Source: Chrysopilus asiliformis (Eukaryota > Arthropoda > Insecta > Diptera > Rhagionidae). Taken from it: a DNA stretch of 64,000 nt. Location of the stretch: positions 42,684,184 to 42,748,183 of the forward strand of contig OZ035961.1 in NCBI GenBank assembly GCA_964034945.1. Reading direction: 5' to 3'. Below the pieces are notes generated by a model that saw only the letters and a list, made by a program, of their open reading frames with translations, was not told the origin of the DNA and made no database searches. Positions 34,101-44,053 of the stretch are shown in pieces. Every line of letters begins with the position of its first letter. The first letter of the stretch is position 1. The translations under genes and the position numbers were made by a program.

Positions 34101-35128
34101 CAGGCGATGGAAAATGTCTAGGGCACGGTATAGAGCTACACCACATCTTCATAGACTTTTAAGGAGGTGATCCGCGACTCGGAAATTGCGACAACAGGAA
34201 CTATCATCTACAAGTCGATACAATTCCTGGCATACGCAAACGACATTGACATCATCGGCAGATCAACTGGAGCTGTGGAAGTAGCTTTCAATCAAATTGA
34301 ACGAGCGGCACATAATCTGGGGCTGCACATAAACGAAAAGTATATGGTAGCATCGTCATATATGTATATTATACATATAGACTATTATATAAGTTAATGC
34401 TACGTATAAAAAAGTAAAAGCTATAACCTTTCCCACATTGAACTAACTAGTACCAACTCGTTTGAGTTAATCAGTTGCTGGGTGCATCCCCCAACAATGT
34501 TTTGCTAAGATAGATATTGATTATCTTAAATATGAATCATTCGTTTGAGATTTGCTTACATTCTTTTAAAAAGGCGTATTTTAGAGCTGATAGCTCCTCA
34601 ATAACAATATCAATAGTGGACGCAACTAGCGCTGTAAGAATTCCGATCATTATAAAGACGAGCCAACGATGAACATCTTTTTTCACTGCGAAGCGGCCCC
34701 GCGTCTTCTGCATTTCCGCCTCGTAGAGTTTATTCTCGCAAATCTCATAGTCCAGACTCTGAAAAGCATATCAGTCAATTTCTTTGTTCAAGAGGTGCAT
34801 TTTCAGTGTAAACATACTTCATATTCCGATGAAACTCTTCGGGGCTGCTGTCTAAATACGGGTCTGTCTTCTTCTGGTTCTATGGCGCTCAATGACTGGA
34901 CTTCCTGGAAGTGAGTAAAGAAGATGCAATTTTTATCAACCGGTCATAATAAAATGAAAAGTTTTGTTAATATGGAAAATATTGATTCACTGATGAAAGA
35001 CAAAGAGAAATTGAAGGAGTGCTTACCCCCAAAACATCTTCATCGGAGTCCGGGGGCTGCGGCAAATGTTTTGGAATCTGCGGCACTTCATCTTCCGAAT
35101 CCGAATCTTCTAAAAGACGCTTTGGCAT
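28108..35128 (-). CDS. ClC-b: lysosomal ClC-7-type H+/Cl- exchange transporter (11 exons, 754 aa)
   Basis: Exons in order: 35128-35027, 34904-34818, 34758-34560, 33098-32845, 32784-32085, 32017-31848, 29114-28932, 28861-28658, 28599-28441, 28369-28286, 28230-28108. All have GT-AG borders and phases join without a break. The protein exchanges two Cl- for one H+ in lysosomes; in mammals it works with OSTM1. Seen: acidic N-terminus; first helix after KKDVHRW; GSGIP at about 171-175 (anion site); GKEGP with gating Glu about 215; SLEEAASFW with proton Glu about 282; GIFIP; two CBS domains (about 545-750, including HNGFPVV and GLRHMVVVD). Human ClC-7 has 805 residues, so the length fits. ClC-7 rather than ClC-2 or ClC-3/5 is supported by EKRDFV, FHDPPG and PMLHWE. 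Introns contain LINE and foldback debris. Start chosen as the first ATG of the acidic exon; 'atttcag' just before it could be an acceptor from a 5' UTR exon. Confidence 0.93.
29447..29522 (-). pseudogene. LINE ORF2 C-terminal scrap
   Basis: Within the 2.7-kb intron of the ClC-7 gene, the minus strand reads [20 protein letters not shown] and ends shortly after in a stop. The pattern (W..A.DR..WR....QA) is typical of the last residues of RTE/Jockey-like LINE polyproteins. Only this piece is visible; a stop lies directly upstream. Confidence 0.6.
30435..31165 (-). pseudogene. LINE 3' end: ORF2 tail and 3' UTR with A-tail
   Basis: Minus-strand frame from about 31165 to a stop at 30952-30954 shows [19 protein letters not shown] and then [20 protein letters not shown], a common end of insect LINE reverse transcriptases. 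The 3' UTR continues after a foldback insertion (30491-30939) to a run of adenines (30435-30444). The tail 'ttcggcattaaaggg.cttcccctaagctc' resembles the 3' end of the SINE at 7311. Confidence 0.7.
30491..30939. mobile_element. foldback MITE inside the LINE 3' UTR
   Basis: Arms start GGGGTGACTTCATGTAACT and, reversed, GGGGTGGCTTCATGTAACT. They stay complementary for over 150 bases with mismatches, including GATCGACTAACTAGTCGAAGG and GATTCGGATTCAGCGACCCC-like parts. No convincing target duplication was found. Confidence 0.72.
33764..34400 (+). pseudogene. non-LTR reverse transcriptase remnant in a ClC-7 intron
   Basis: Opposite in strand to the host gene, between exons 3 and 4. Frames show [16 protein letters not shown] and [13 protein letters not shown], both standard LINE RT palm motifs. 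After stops come [37 protein letters not shown] and [11 protein letters not shown]. The catalytic Y/FADD box reads YAND, with Asn in place of the first Asp, so activity would be lost even without the stops. Confidence 0.78.
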
Positions 35129-35514
35129 ACTGAAATTCTACTTGCAACCCGGATAAAAATCTTCGCACAACTGATCGGAATATCACAAAAGCAAAAACTG
35201 ATTTAAAAATTATCAAAAAACACTCGAAATTCTCTACATCACATTTTTTGGGGGAATCACCAAAAATTAAATCGGCAGAATTAATTCTTTTAAAACATTG
35301 ACGATCACAAAAATTCACAAATCTTCAGTGAACTATTGGAAGAATCTTTCGGCTTTATATTGAAAATTATTATTTCACAAACCAGTGGAACACAAAAAAA
35401 TTCTACGATTCTAGTCAGAAACTAAAAAAACTCGAAATAAGAACCGAAAGACTCTTGCCAGATCACGAATTCTGTCGGTGAACCCAGTGAGAGTTCAGTC
35501 ATTAGTAACGCGTA

Positions 35515-35976
35515 AAGCTGAGTTACATTGCGACGATAAGGCGATACGAGACGTCGACGAGAGTCGTCGAAGTTGTCAAAGTAATTTTCAAAGTATGCTT
35601 TTGTATTGAATTGATTACATTGCGACGACAGCGACACGACAACGTCACCAAAGTTCGAAAAATTGAACTTTTGTCGCGACGACATGTGATGACAGTTGAA
35701 ATGTTTGGTTAGGTTAATTGTGTTTGAGTTGGTCTCTTTTGGTGAAAAATTGGCAATTTTATCAAAATGCAGAAATTATCCATAGTAGCATATAATAATA
35801 TTTTCTTTACTTTCTGCACTTTCATCTTTTTCTTTCAAAAAAATTTGTTAGGTTATGGAATTGTTTGTCGCGTGGTCGTAGCTCTGGTAATGTAACTTGG
35901 ATGACGATAACGACAAAGTCGCGCGACTCTCGACGACGTCTCGTGTCGCCTTGTCGTCGCAATGTAACTCAGGCTT
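35515..35976. mobile_element. 462-bp MITE, deletion derivative of the MADF element
   Basis: Ends AAGCTGAGTTACATTGCGAC and, reversed, AAGCCTGAGTTACATTGCGAC run on into GACGTCGACGAGAGTCG. It matches both ends of the element at 37765-38594, including the start of its reading frame (ATGCAGAAATTATCC near 35768), but the rest of the frame has been deleted. It lies about 390 bases upstream of the ClC-7 start codon. Flanks read TAA and TCA, possibly a decayed TWA duplication. Confidence 0.8.
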
Positions 35977-37423
35977 CACTGTTATAAACATCTTTATTCT
36001 TCATATTCACAATTTTCAGACCATTTGAACTTATGTGGGCTAATACCTTTATATGTACTTTGAACAATTTTTTTAAACGTCTTGCGTTTTGTTCAAATTT
36101 TATTGAGAATTACAAAAACGATTTGAATTTTTAGTTGCCAATAAAGGGAATTTTTTAATTTGGTATAAACAAACTTAGGCAACACTAATTGGAGAGTTTT
36201 GCTGATTTTCTATAATTATCCTTACGGTGTGCAAATAAGGTTCATTTCCTCGAGCAGCTCAAAGGTAAGTGATTTATACCATTTACTTTCATACTGAATT
36301 CGGCACAGTACGTAAATTGTGCCGTTATTCTCAAAAGTAAACACAAGAATTCAAGCTCCGATCTAAAGTAGATTATTTATTATTATTTTTTGCAATATTT
36401 ACTTAAAGTTTAAATCGAAAGTTTTTCTTGAGACAATTTCTGTCTACTGTACTTTGTTTTTAAAAAAGTTTTTCTTGGAACGTAGTAATCTTCGACTGTC
36501 ATTCGTGGAACAAAAAACATTCAAAAAAAATCATTTTAACCAAAAAACTCGGCTAATCAAAAACTCCAAAAATAGTTCAGAATAATTTGGGAAAATAGTT
36601 ACAAAAATACCGCTAAAATATAATCAAAAATAGCCAAAAGCCGCATTTTTATCTAATTTATTTCGGTGCTGTGAATTCTAGTCAAAAATATAATTCGGCG
36701 TTTATCATCAAGGATTTCGATTGCAGAAACATAAATTTTTATTGTGATATTTGTTGAAATTGTCTGTGCAGTTTGTGAAGAACTTCGAGTTCCGGTAAGT
36801 CCTAGTATTTAAGCTGTTTTTAATTACACAAAATTATGGTTGAACAATTTGCGATAACTAATTTCTGGATTTATGAAACCTGCTAAAAAAACTGGTAATT
36901 CTTGAACAAAAGTGTTTCGCCCAGTAAAATATGTGGATGAGCAGACAACGTAGTTTTATAAAGAGCTCCAATTTTTAATATTTTTTTGCAGAAGCCTTAA
37001 AAATTGAAATGAACTAGAAAATTTTTATTTTTGGAAAAAAAAATTTTTAAGTGAAAAACCCTTTAAAAAATTCCTAAACTCCACACTGTAGGATTTAGTA
37101 TTTTTCGTCCCACAAAACGGTGTTGCACCACTTTTTGGAGGTTGATTTTGTTACTTTCCCACTCACCTCTTCTTTCAGCATTTTTCGTTACTCCAGTGCA
37201 AGCAGGAAGCGTGTGGCATCGCATAATATGCGTAAGATATATCGATTTGTAAGATATATAAAGAGCTAAAAGCTCTTTTCTAAAAGTCGGCCGCAAACGA
37301 GTAACGTTATTTTAAACCTGGTTGCCAGCTTTTGCCACAGACGCTACAACATGGTAGCCAACGTGAGGCCGCAGCCGCTGAATATCAATGTTTCATCAAT
37401 GGATTCCAAAATTTGAGATCTCA
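35977..37423. other. intergenic region upstream of the ClC-7 gene
   Basis: No coding exon recognised. Plus-strand donor-like sequences 'caaaggtaagtg' (36260) and 'ttccggtaagtcc' (36790) follow purine-rich segments and could be non-coding first exons of an unseen transcript; this is weak. The frame at 37063-37296 (minus) is unsupported. Confidence 0.4.
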
Positions 37424-37764
37424 GGAGCGCGTTCGTCGACGCATTGATAGTCGTAGTCGTAGCTAGCAATAGCTAATGACGCCAATCTGTCATAGCTCGC
37501 CGTAGTCAACTATAGTCATGTGCACCACGAACGGCCATCGTAGTTGCTTTTCGTTTGACAGCTCACACACACACTGAAGAATGAACAAAAACCCCAATTT
37601 TTTAAAACATATCGTTATTAATTTTCATCTGCGTAAATAATTTCATGTCCATTTTCCTTTTTCTGTTCCTAAAAACTGAACTCAGGCGGGAATTTTGACA
37701 TTTATATGTCAATCATGATTTACACACTGTCTATGTGTGTGTTAGCTACGCTTGACTATTTCTC

Positions 37765-38594
37765 AAGCCTGGATTACATTGCGACGACAAGGCGACACGA
37801 GACGTCGACGAGAGTCGCGCGACATTGTCGTTATCGTCATCCAAGTTACATTACCAGAGCTGCGAGTACGCGACAAACAATCCCATAACCTAACAAATTT
37901 TTTTTGAAAGTAAAAGATGAGAGTGCAGAAAGTAAAGAAAATATTGTTATATGCATTATAAAAACAATTTAATTTAAATTTTTAATTTTTTCCAATTCAT
38001 TTGTGATTGATTTTCAAAGAATTTATATTGTTTCTTGTCAAAATCTGGTGCCTCTTGACCACTTGCTCCCTTGATTTTTTTATGCTTCTTTGGAATTGGT
38101 CTCTTAGAGACTTCCATGCCATTTTACAAGTTTTGTCTAAATTCAAACCATTATAAAACCAAAATTTATTAAATTTATTAATAACATTACCGTCAGAATT
38201 TATTTGCTTCGCAATTTCAAGCCACACACCATCTCTCCACTCGTTGTTTTTATAGAGTTGGCTCCGTTTATCAAATATTCCGGGTTTATTTTTCACTAAA
38301 TCAATCATTTTGTCCAATTGCTCGCTCGATAATTTCTGCATTTTGATAAAATTGCCAATTTTTCACCAAAAGAGACCAACTGAAACACAATTAACCTAAC
38401 CAAACATTTCAACTGTCATCACATGTCGTCGCGACAAAAGTTAAATTTTTCGAACTTTGGTTGCGTTGTCGTGTCGCTGTCGTCGCAATGTAATCAATTC
38501 AATACAAAAGCATACATTGAAAATTACTTTGACAACTCCGACGAGTGTCGTCGACGTCTCGTGTCGCCTTGTCGTCGCAATGTAACTCAAGCTT
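37765..38594 (-). mobile_element. MADF-protein-encoding TIR element, 830 bp, nested
   Basis: The TIRs AAGCCTGGATTACATTGCGA and AAGCTTGAGTTACATTGCGA extend through GACAAGGCGACACGAGACGT and GACGAGAGTCG, over 50 bp. It encodes one MADF protein and no transposase. MADF or Myb-like accessory proteins are encoded by Harbinger elements, which suggests that superfamily. A 462-bp deleted relative is at 35515. Confidence 0.8.
37997..38341 (-). CDS. MADF-domain protein of a transposon, intact small ORF (114 aa)
   Basis: Residues about 8-100 form a MADF (Myb/SANT-like) domain: MIDLVKNKPGIFDKRS, then WRDGVWLEIAKQINSDG, then CKMAWKSLRDQFQRSIKKSR. The three Trp-containing helices and basic end are typical. 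Full MADF proteins are longer, so the C-terminal part is probably missing or short. The start codon is shared with the deleted copy at 35515. In Harbinger elements such a protein binds the ends and helps the transposase; that role here is inferred. The frame has no stop, so the copy may be recent. Confidence 0.75.
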   Translation of the reverse strand: MQKLSSEQLDKMIDLVKNKPGIFDKRSQLYKNNEWRDGVWLEIAKQINSDGNVINKFNKFWFYNGLNLDKTCKMAWKSLRDQFQRSIKKSREQVVKRHQILTRNNINSLKINHK

Positions 38595-38762
38595 AACTCT
38601 GCTCACCGAGCATAGTCAGAAATAGTCAACTACCGTAGTCGACTATTGGCATCCACGAACGACCAGAGCTGTAGCTACGTAGTCAGCTACGGCGTTCACG
38701 AACGACCGATAGTCACAAATAGTCAACTATAGCTGACTATTTTGCAACGACGAACGCGCTCC

Positions 38763-39297
38763 AGCTCAACCATGGTTTCTACATTACATCAACCACCAAC
38801 TTAACTTGCCCACAGACGTTCGACATCGATTTCCACACGGCAAATTGACAACAATGTTGTGAACAAGGTTTCTCGTTTGTGGGCGCCTTAAAAGCAGGTC
38901 GACCGTTTTAGAGAAAATATGTTTTTGATAAGTCTCCTGCCTAACAACAAAAACCACTTTTTTGGGATTTTAAATTTTCGGACATAAATAATTTAAGTTG
39001 AACGTCACTTGCTAAGCTTCGTTGGTGCAAATGACTCTAAGCAGACTATCAACAACTTATTTTTTAAGAACAGTAAATAAGGGTAAACTTGTCGTTTAAA
39101 ATTTCACGAAACCCGTCATAAAAATACTTTGTAGTAAAAATGTGTATTTTTCACGACTGACGATAAGTGCTTTGTAAGTTATAGTGGCTTTAGTCTTAAC
39201 TTGAAATTTGTCAGCTTTCAGACTAAAATTTGTACCTTTGGTTGGGCATAGAGGCGAATTGGGTTTTTTGTGTGGATTTTCACCGGCATAGGAATTT
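38763..39297. other. unassigned spacer with a trace of the small MITE family
   Basis: 'agcttcgttggtgcaaatgac' at about 39017 and 'cttattttttaagaaca' at 39057 resemble the ends of the small MITEs at 27916 and 44655. No gene. Confidence 0.45.
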
Positions 39298-39868
39298 TTA
39301 TACCCGTATGGTGAAATCAAAGGGTATATTAAATTTGCCTTACCGTTTGTGACGCCAAGATCCCGTTATCACACACGAAAATGAATTACACCAGTGTGTT
39401 TAGAATGATAAAAAAAAAATTGAATTTTGCATGTCCGTCCGTCCGTCTGTCCGTCTGACCGTCCGTCTGTCTGACCGTCCGTCCGTCTGTGGCGCGGATT
39501 GCGGGCGCACGGATTGAACTAGAGACTTGAAATTTTACGCAGATTCGTAAAATGCAAGGCTAAGCTCGTTAATGGGCAAAAATTGTCCGTTAAGGGGGGT
39601 ACCTCCCATACGATCGAAAACGTTTTTTGCGAATATCTCAAAAACGGTACATCTTATCAAAAATGTGCAAGAACAAAAGTTGTTTAGGACATGATTCTAC
39701 ATTAAAGTTCCATACATCAAAATCCAATTGGAACAAGTTTTAAAAAAATCTTATTGGAAAGTTTGACTTCAAAGTGGAATTTTTATACAACCTGTTAGCC
39801 GTTCACTTAAATCACCATACGGGTTTTCAATAATTGCCAGATTGACAATTATAGTTTATTATATGTAT
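39298..39868 (+). repeat. INE-1-like repeat R2 (copy)
   Basis: Starts 'tatacccgtatggtgaaatc', then GTTTGTGACGCC, an expanded TCCG/TCTG/TCTGACCG run (39430-39488), 'gattgaactagagacttgaa', the GGGGGGTACC block and the end 'attgccagattgacaattatag'. Confidence 0.78.
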
Positions 39869-40087
39869 TTTCACTGACAATTTATTCCTAAAAGGCGCCG
39901 GAACTGGATTTTTTTCGTACAAAATCCCCGAAATAATCAAAATCGCCTAAAATTCAATATCTTTGATATTAACACAAAAAATGTCGTTTTTGCTGGGCAA
40001 ATTTTTTTTAATAAACAAAACTTATTTCGATTTTTTTTCTTTTAGATTTTTTATTAATTTTTTAACTTAAGAATCACTATTTTCGTT

Positions 40088-40805
40088 CTTATATTCTATA
40101 TGGTATATTAGATTTAGTATACCATTTTTAATCGTCGGACACAAAAATTAACTACACCAAAAATGAGAAAAGATTTTGATTTCCGCATGTTCGTCCGTCT
40201 GTCTGTCTGTCTATATGTCCATCTGTTCGTCCGTGAACACCATAACTTTCGAAAGGATTGAGCTAGGGACTTGAAATACGTGTCTCGTAAATGTCTAGGC
40301 TAAATTCTTAAACGCGCGAAATTTGACCATTCTAATACTTTTGTTCTATTTTCTCGAAAACGGTGAGTCGTATTGAAAAAAATATAAAAGCAAAATTTGT
40401 TTAGAATACGATTTTACATAACTCATCCATACATCAAAATCCAATCCGAACACTGCTTTCCCCCTCTCCTATACAACTGGATTTTTTAAAATAAACATTT
40501 TGTCGGTCATCATATAGAGCAGTGCTCCGCAACCTTTCTTTGTATACGGCACACCAATTTTTTTTCTGGAAATCCGAGGCACACCACAAAAGAAAATATA
40601 AAAAAAAATTGTGTATAAAATATTTATAATGAAAAAATAAAAAAAAAATCCTGAAAGAATTATTAAATAGCTATTTGAAATGTTTACCGCGGCACACCTA
40701 ATATCATTTCCCGGCACACCAGTGTGCCGCGGCACACTGGTTGCGGAGCACTGATATAGATTATTTGACAATTGGCCCCTGGAAATTGTAGCTTTTATTT
40801 GCATT
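40088..40805 (+). repeat. INE-1-like repeat R1 (copy), split by a hAT MITE
   Basis: 'tattctatatggtatattag' hairpin, 'attttgatttccgcatg', TCCG/TCTG run (40190-40235), 'gagctagggacttgaaat', 'tctcgaaaacggtgagtcg', and the end 'ggcccctggaaattgtagctttt'. The hAT MITE at 40520-40753 interrupts it at 'catatagag'. Confidence 0.78.
40520..40753. mobile_element. hAT-type MITE, 234 bp
   Basis: Ends CAGTGCTCCGCAACC and GGTTGCGGAGCACTG are perfect inverted repeats, and 'cggcacacc' repeats lie inside each end. Flanks ATATAGAG and ATATAGAT match at seven of eight bases, giving an 8-bp target duplication. Other R1 copies (for example 11630-11640) read straight across this point. Confidence 0.85.
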
Positions 40806-41934
40806 GTCTTTTTGTTAAGTTTAATTAATTTTTTCACAGAATTTACTTTTATGAAAACTGAACTGAATTACTTTGTGATAAGTACACAATTATTAAAACC
40901 GTTATAACGTAAAGAAACGAAATTTCTTATCGTCACAAAACGAAATAACGTAACGAAATAAAATTTGAATTTTGTTACATAACGAAATATATTCTGTGGC
41001 CACAAGCAATAACCGCTTATGTCGAAAATTGCGATTTTGAGTAATCGGAGTACAAAGATGAAAATCATTTTCTAAAAAAAGTTTGAATGATAACTGGATC
41101 CGGATTTTCATTAAATTAATTGTTTTTATAAGGGCAATAAATCCGTGCTACAGTAGACTTTAATGATCTTTTATTTTATAAAATATTAAAATGGAAACAA
41201 TTTGTGTCTTACATGTAACTAAAGTTAAGTGTTTATTGAATGTGTAATACATTATTATTGGGACATAAGCGATTATGTTTTTCGACCAAAGCTCCTGATT
41301 AGAAAATTGATAGGAAGACCAAATTTTTTGTGTATATAGATTACAGCATGGAGAACGAAGTAGTATTAATAACTCATTTCGTTCTTAAATCGACATAAGC
41401 GGTTATTGCTTGTGGCCACAGATATAACGTTATACTTTTTTTCCGTTTGCCATCCGTGCATTTTTCTAATGATTTCAAGTGATTTTTTCAAAGGAATGAT
41501 TTGGACAAATTAATAAAAACTTACGAAAAACGTGTAAAACAAACCCAAAAAACGATTAACCACTTTTCTAAAACAATTCATATCATTTAGTTGTTTAAAT
41601 TTTGTTTAAAGTTCGATTTTTCGTGTTATTAAATAAAAACCATTTGTTTTTTTAAGGACGTTGTTTTTGTGTTATTCAATTATTCTTTATACAACGAAAT
41701 TTCGTAAAAAAAACTCTAGATAACGAAACTTTTTTCGCTCCCCAGCTATTTCTTTATTATGGAGGTTCAACCGTATTTCGTAAAATCAAAAATCCGCTTT
41801 AGCCTCATTCCACATGCTTGCCATCGCAGTGCGCGCCTACGCCTACGCTTACAATTTCAATTCTGTTGCATAGCTTATCGAGTTGTTCAGATTTTTGATC
41901 TGGGGTTTTTCAGCAATGATCTTAAGGTGCCGCT
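40806..41934. other. unassigned stretch with a weak inverted repeat
   Basis: 'tgtggccacaagcaataaccgcttatgtcga' at about 40995 is inverted at 41390-41425 ('tcgacataagcggttattgcttgtggccaca'). This is a perfect arm of about 31 bases, so another foldback element of about 430 bp is likely (40994-41425). No gene seen. Confidence 0.6.
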
Positions 41935-42276
41935 CCACATGAGAGTAAATACGCGAGTAACTCTCAAAAACTCTCGAGAATTACTCCCAGGAGGTTGTCC
42001 ATTTGAGAGTTAATTTCGGCGATTTTTCTCTTTTCAAGACCAATATCTTGAGAGCTACTAGCGAAATTCAAACGCCGTTCGTATCTGGCGAGCAACTCCC
42101 CGAGAGATCAGTGGAGGCCTGTCGAGTAGAGAGTAGAATAACTTTTGACAGCTCACAGAAACTAGGTCGCGAGTTTTTGCGAGTTTCTGCGAGCGACTCT
42201 CAGAGACGTGTCCATTTGCGATTAGCTGCTATCGAGAGCTTCTCGCCGGCATTTACTCTCATGTGGGGCGGCACCT
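41935..42276. mobile_element. TTA-flanked Harbinger-like MITE (copy 3), 342 bp
   Basis: Ends AGGTGCCGCTCCACATGAGA and 'tctcatgtggggcggcacct', flanked by TTA (41932-41934, 42277-42279). Same family as 2689 and 24220. Confidence 0.85.
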
Positions 42277-42298
42277 TTAGAGGTATACAATGAGGTTA

Positions 42299-42463
42299 AC
42301 CCGGCCCTTACACGCGTCTGTAGAGCTGACACAGTCGCTGACACAGTCTCGTGTAAATACACTGATTGCCAGTTCGCTAAATGTATTTTAATTCGTTGTC
42401 AGTAATTTGACATTTGAAGTCTGTGCTACTGACAGACTTTATAGTCGCGTGTAAGGGCCGGGT
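42299..42463. mobile_element. 165-bp MITE with ACCCGGCCCTTACACGCG ends
   Basis: An 18-bp perfect inverted repeat ACCCGGCCCTTACACGCG, flanked by TA (42297-42298, 42464-42465). Inward, 'tctgtagagctgacacag' pairs imperfectly with 'ctgtgctactgacagac'. It lies 20 bases from the MITE at 41935. Confidence 0.78.
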
Positions 42464-42465
42464 TA

Positions 42466-43789
42466 GATTTCTTACGAGTAAAACCTAATTTTTTCCAAAA
42501 AGGTTTAAGAAAAACACATGAAAATTTTGTGTAAATCATTTTTATTCATAAAAAATGTTTTTGTACAAAATATCGGACAATGATTTATTATTATGTACAT
42601 CTAGGGCGGAATGTTTTGTCTAACTAATTCAATGATTTTTATATAAAACTTTGTCAATTAAAAAAGAGGCACTTATTAGTAACGTTTGTTTTCACATGGG
42701 CTACGATATGAAATAAATTTCAAGTAACTTTCATAAATTTGCAAGAAAATTTTGAACAGTGTCTTGAGTTTTTTTTTATATATGAATTTATGTTTTATAA
42801 CCCTCGAACGGATCCAATTGTCATCCCTGACATCATTGACTGTTTTTTAAAAATTCACATCCCTCCCGTTTTCTAATGCTGTGCGAAAATTACGCTAAGA
42901 CAAGAATAGTAAAGTCTGTGGTGCAGAAAGGAAGAATATTAAAAAAAATAATATCTCCTCCTCTTTTTCATATAGCGATGAACAACATAAACGATTGTAA
43001 TTTGAATTTTCACGAACTCGTTCTTGTGACCGGGAATAAAATCATTTGCAACCAAACAAGTGAGAAAAAATTCCGGCCGACAATTACGGAGAATTTTATA
43101 AAAATTTTTTTTCCTCAATTTCTTGTTCGCAATGTTTTTTTTCGATCTCATCATATCGAAATTCACGTTAAGAAAATTCGATGTGATTTTTGCTTGGAAA
43201 TTTTCTACGATAGACTGAAAAATTAAGGGAGGGTACATCTTGTGTCACAGTGGACGCAAACGGATATTCACTTTTTGTTGTGTAGTAGAACGGCTGATAA
43301 ATACAGATATAAAGCGAGAGGGACGGAGAGCCGGGCATATCGAATTGTAATGTTGTTTCTGTATTGGAGTTTCTCAGTGTCCTTGCTTTCTAAGAAAAAA
43401 TTATAATCGTCTCATGTGTATGAAGATCTGAATTGAATTCGTTCGGTGTCTCATGATAGATGGAGTGGCTTAAGTATTTTTTTTTCTATACATTCATTCG
43501 GAAGAAGATCCCTTTTTGGTGAATTTTGATTGTGAACCGAATCAACCCTCTTTATATCTAATAAATGTGAACAGGTTTTTGCCAAGAATTCTTGAGGAAA
43601 CGTTTTCAATTGGGAGGGTTAAAGTATAGAATCTTCTCTATACTCGTATTTTACTTGCAGCCTTTTCATATTTCATTTGAGAATGCGTTTAATAAAAATA
43701 GTTTTTTGTAAATATACAAAAAAAAAAAAAAAATTTGTTGCAAATATGAGATTCATAAATCTATGTTTACATTTCAGATTATAATAAAT
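42466..43789. other. unassigned intergenic DNA
   Basis: A 116-aa frame at 42876-43226 overlaps a 99-aa frame on the other strand. Neither shows a domain I know, and both have AT-driven composition. No repeat defined. Confidence 0.4.
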
Positions 43790-44040
43790 TTGGACGGAAA
43801 TGTTTCGTTCTTTTTCTTGCATTGCTTAAAATTATAAACTTATTTTATTTGTCTCTTTTTTTCATTTTAGACGCTCGATTTGCAACCCAAGTGGCGTAAT
43901 ATTAAACTTATATTCCAAATTTGGACGGAAATGTTTCGTTCTTTTTCTTGCATTGCTTAAAATTATCTTAAAACTAATTTTATTTGTCTATTGTTTCATT
44001 TTAGACGCTCGATTAGCAACCCAAGTGGTGTAATATTAAA
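43790..44040. repeat. tandem duplication, period 131 bp, in the 3' flank of the Cache/EGF gene
   Basis: 'tggacggaaatgtttcgttc' begins at 43791 and again at 43922. Both units continue through 'ttgcattgcttaaaattat', a TTTTATTTG segment (AATAAA on the minus strand) and 'caacccaagtgg.gtaatatt'. The proximal AATAAA lies about 70 bases after the stop codon at 44054, so each unit carries a possible poly(A) signal. Confidence 0.75.
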
Positions 44041-44053
44041 AAACTCTTCGAGA

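Larger units (their letters stand above)
37424..38762. mobile_element. outer TIR element GGAGCGCGTTCGTCG, host of a nested element
   Basis: GGAGCGCGTTCGTCG at 37424 faces CGACGAACGCGCTCC ending at 38762. Inside, phrases such as 'agtcaactatagt', 'ccacgaacg.cc' and 'gtagctagc' recur in both orientations at 37450-37560 and 38610-38750. The middle is taken by the MADF element (37765-38594); without it about 510 bp remain. No clear target duplication. Confidence 0.72.

Noticed and set aside
42876..43226. 116-aa frame in the intergenic region
   Set aside because: AT-driven composition, overlapping frame on the other strand, no domain.
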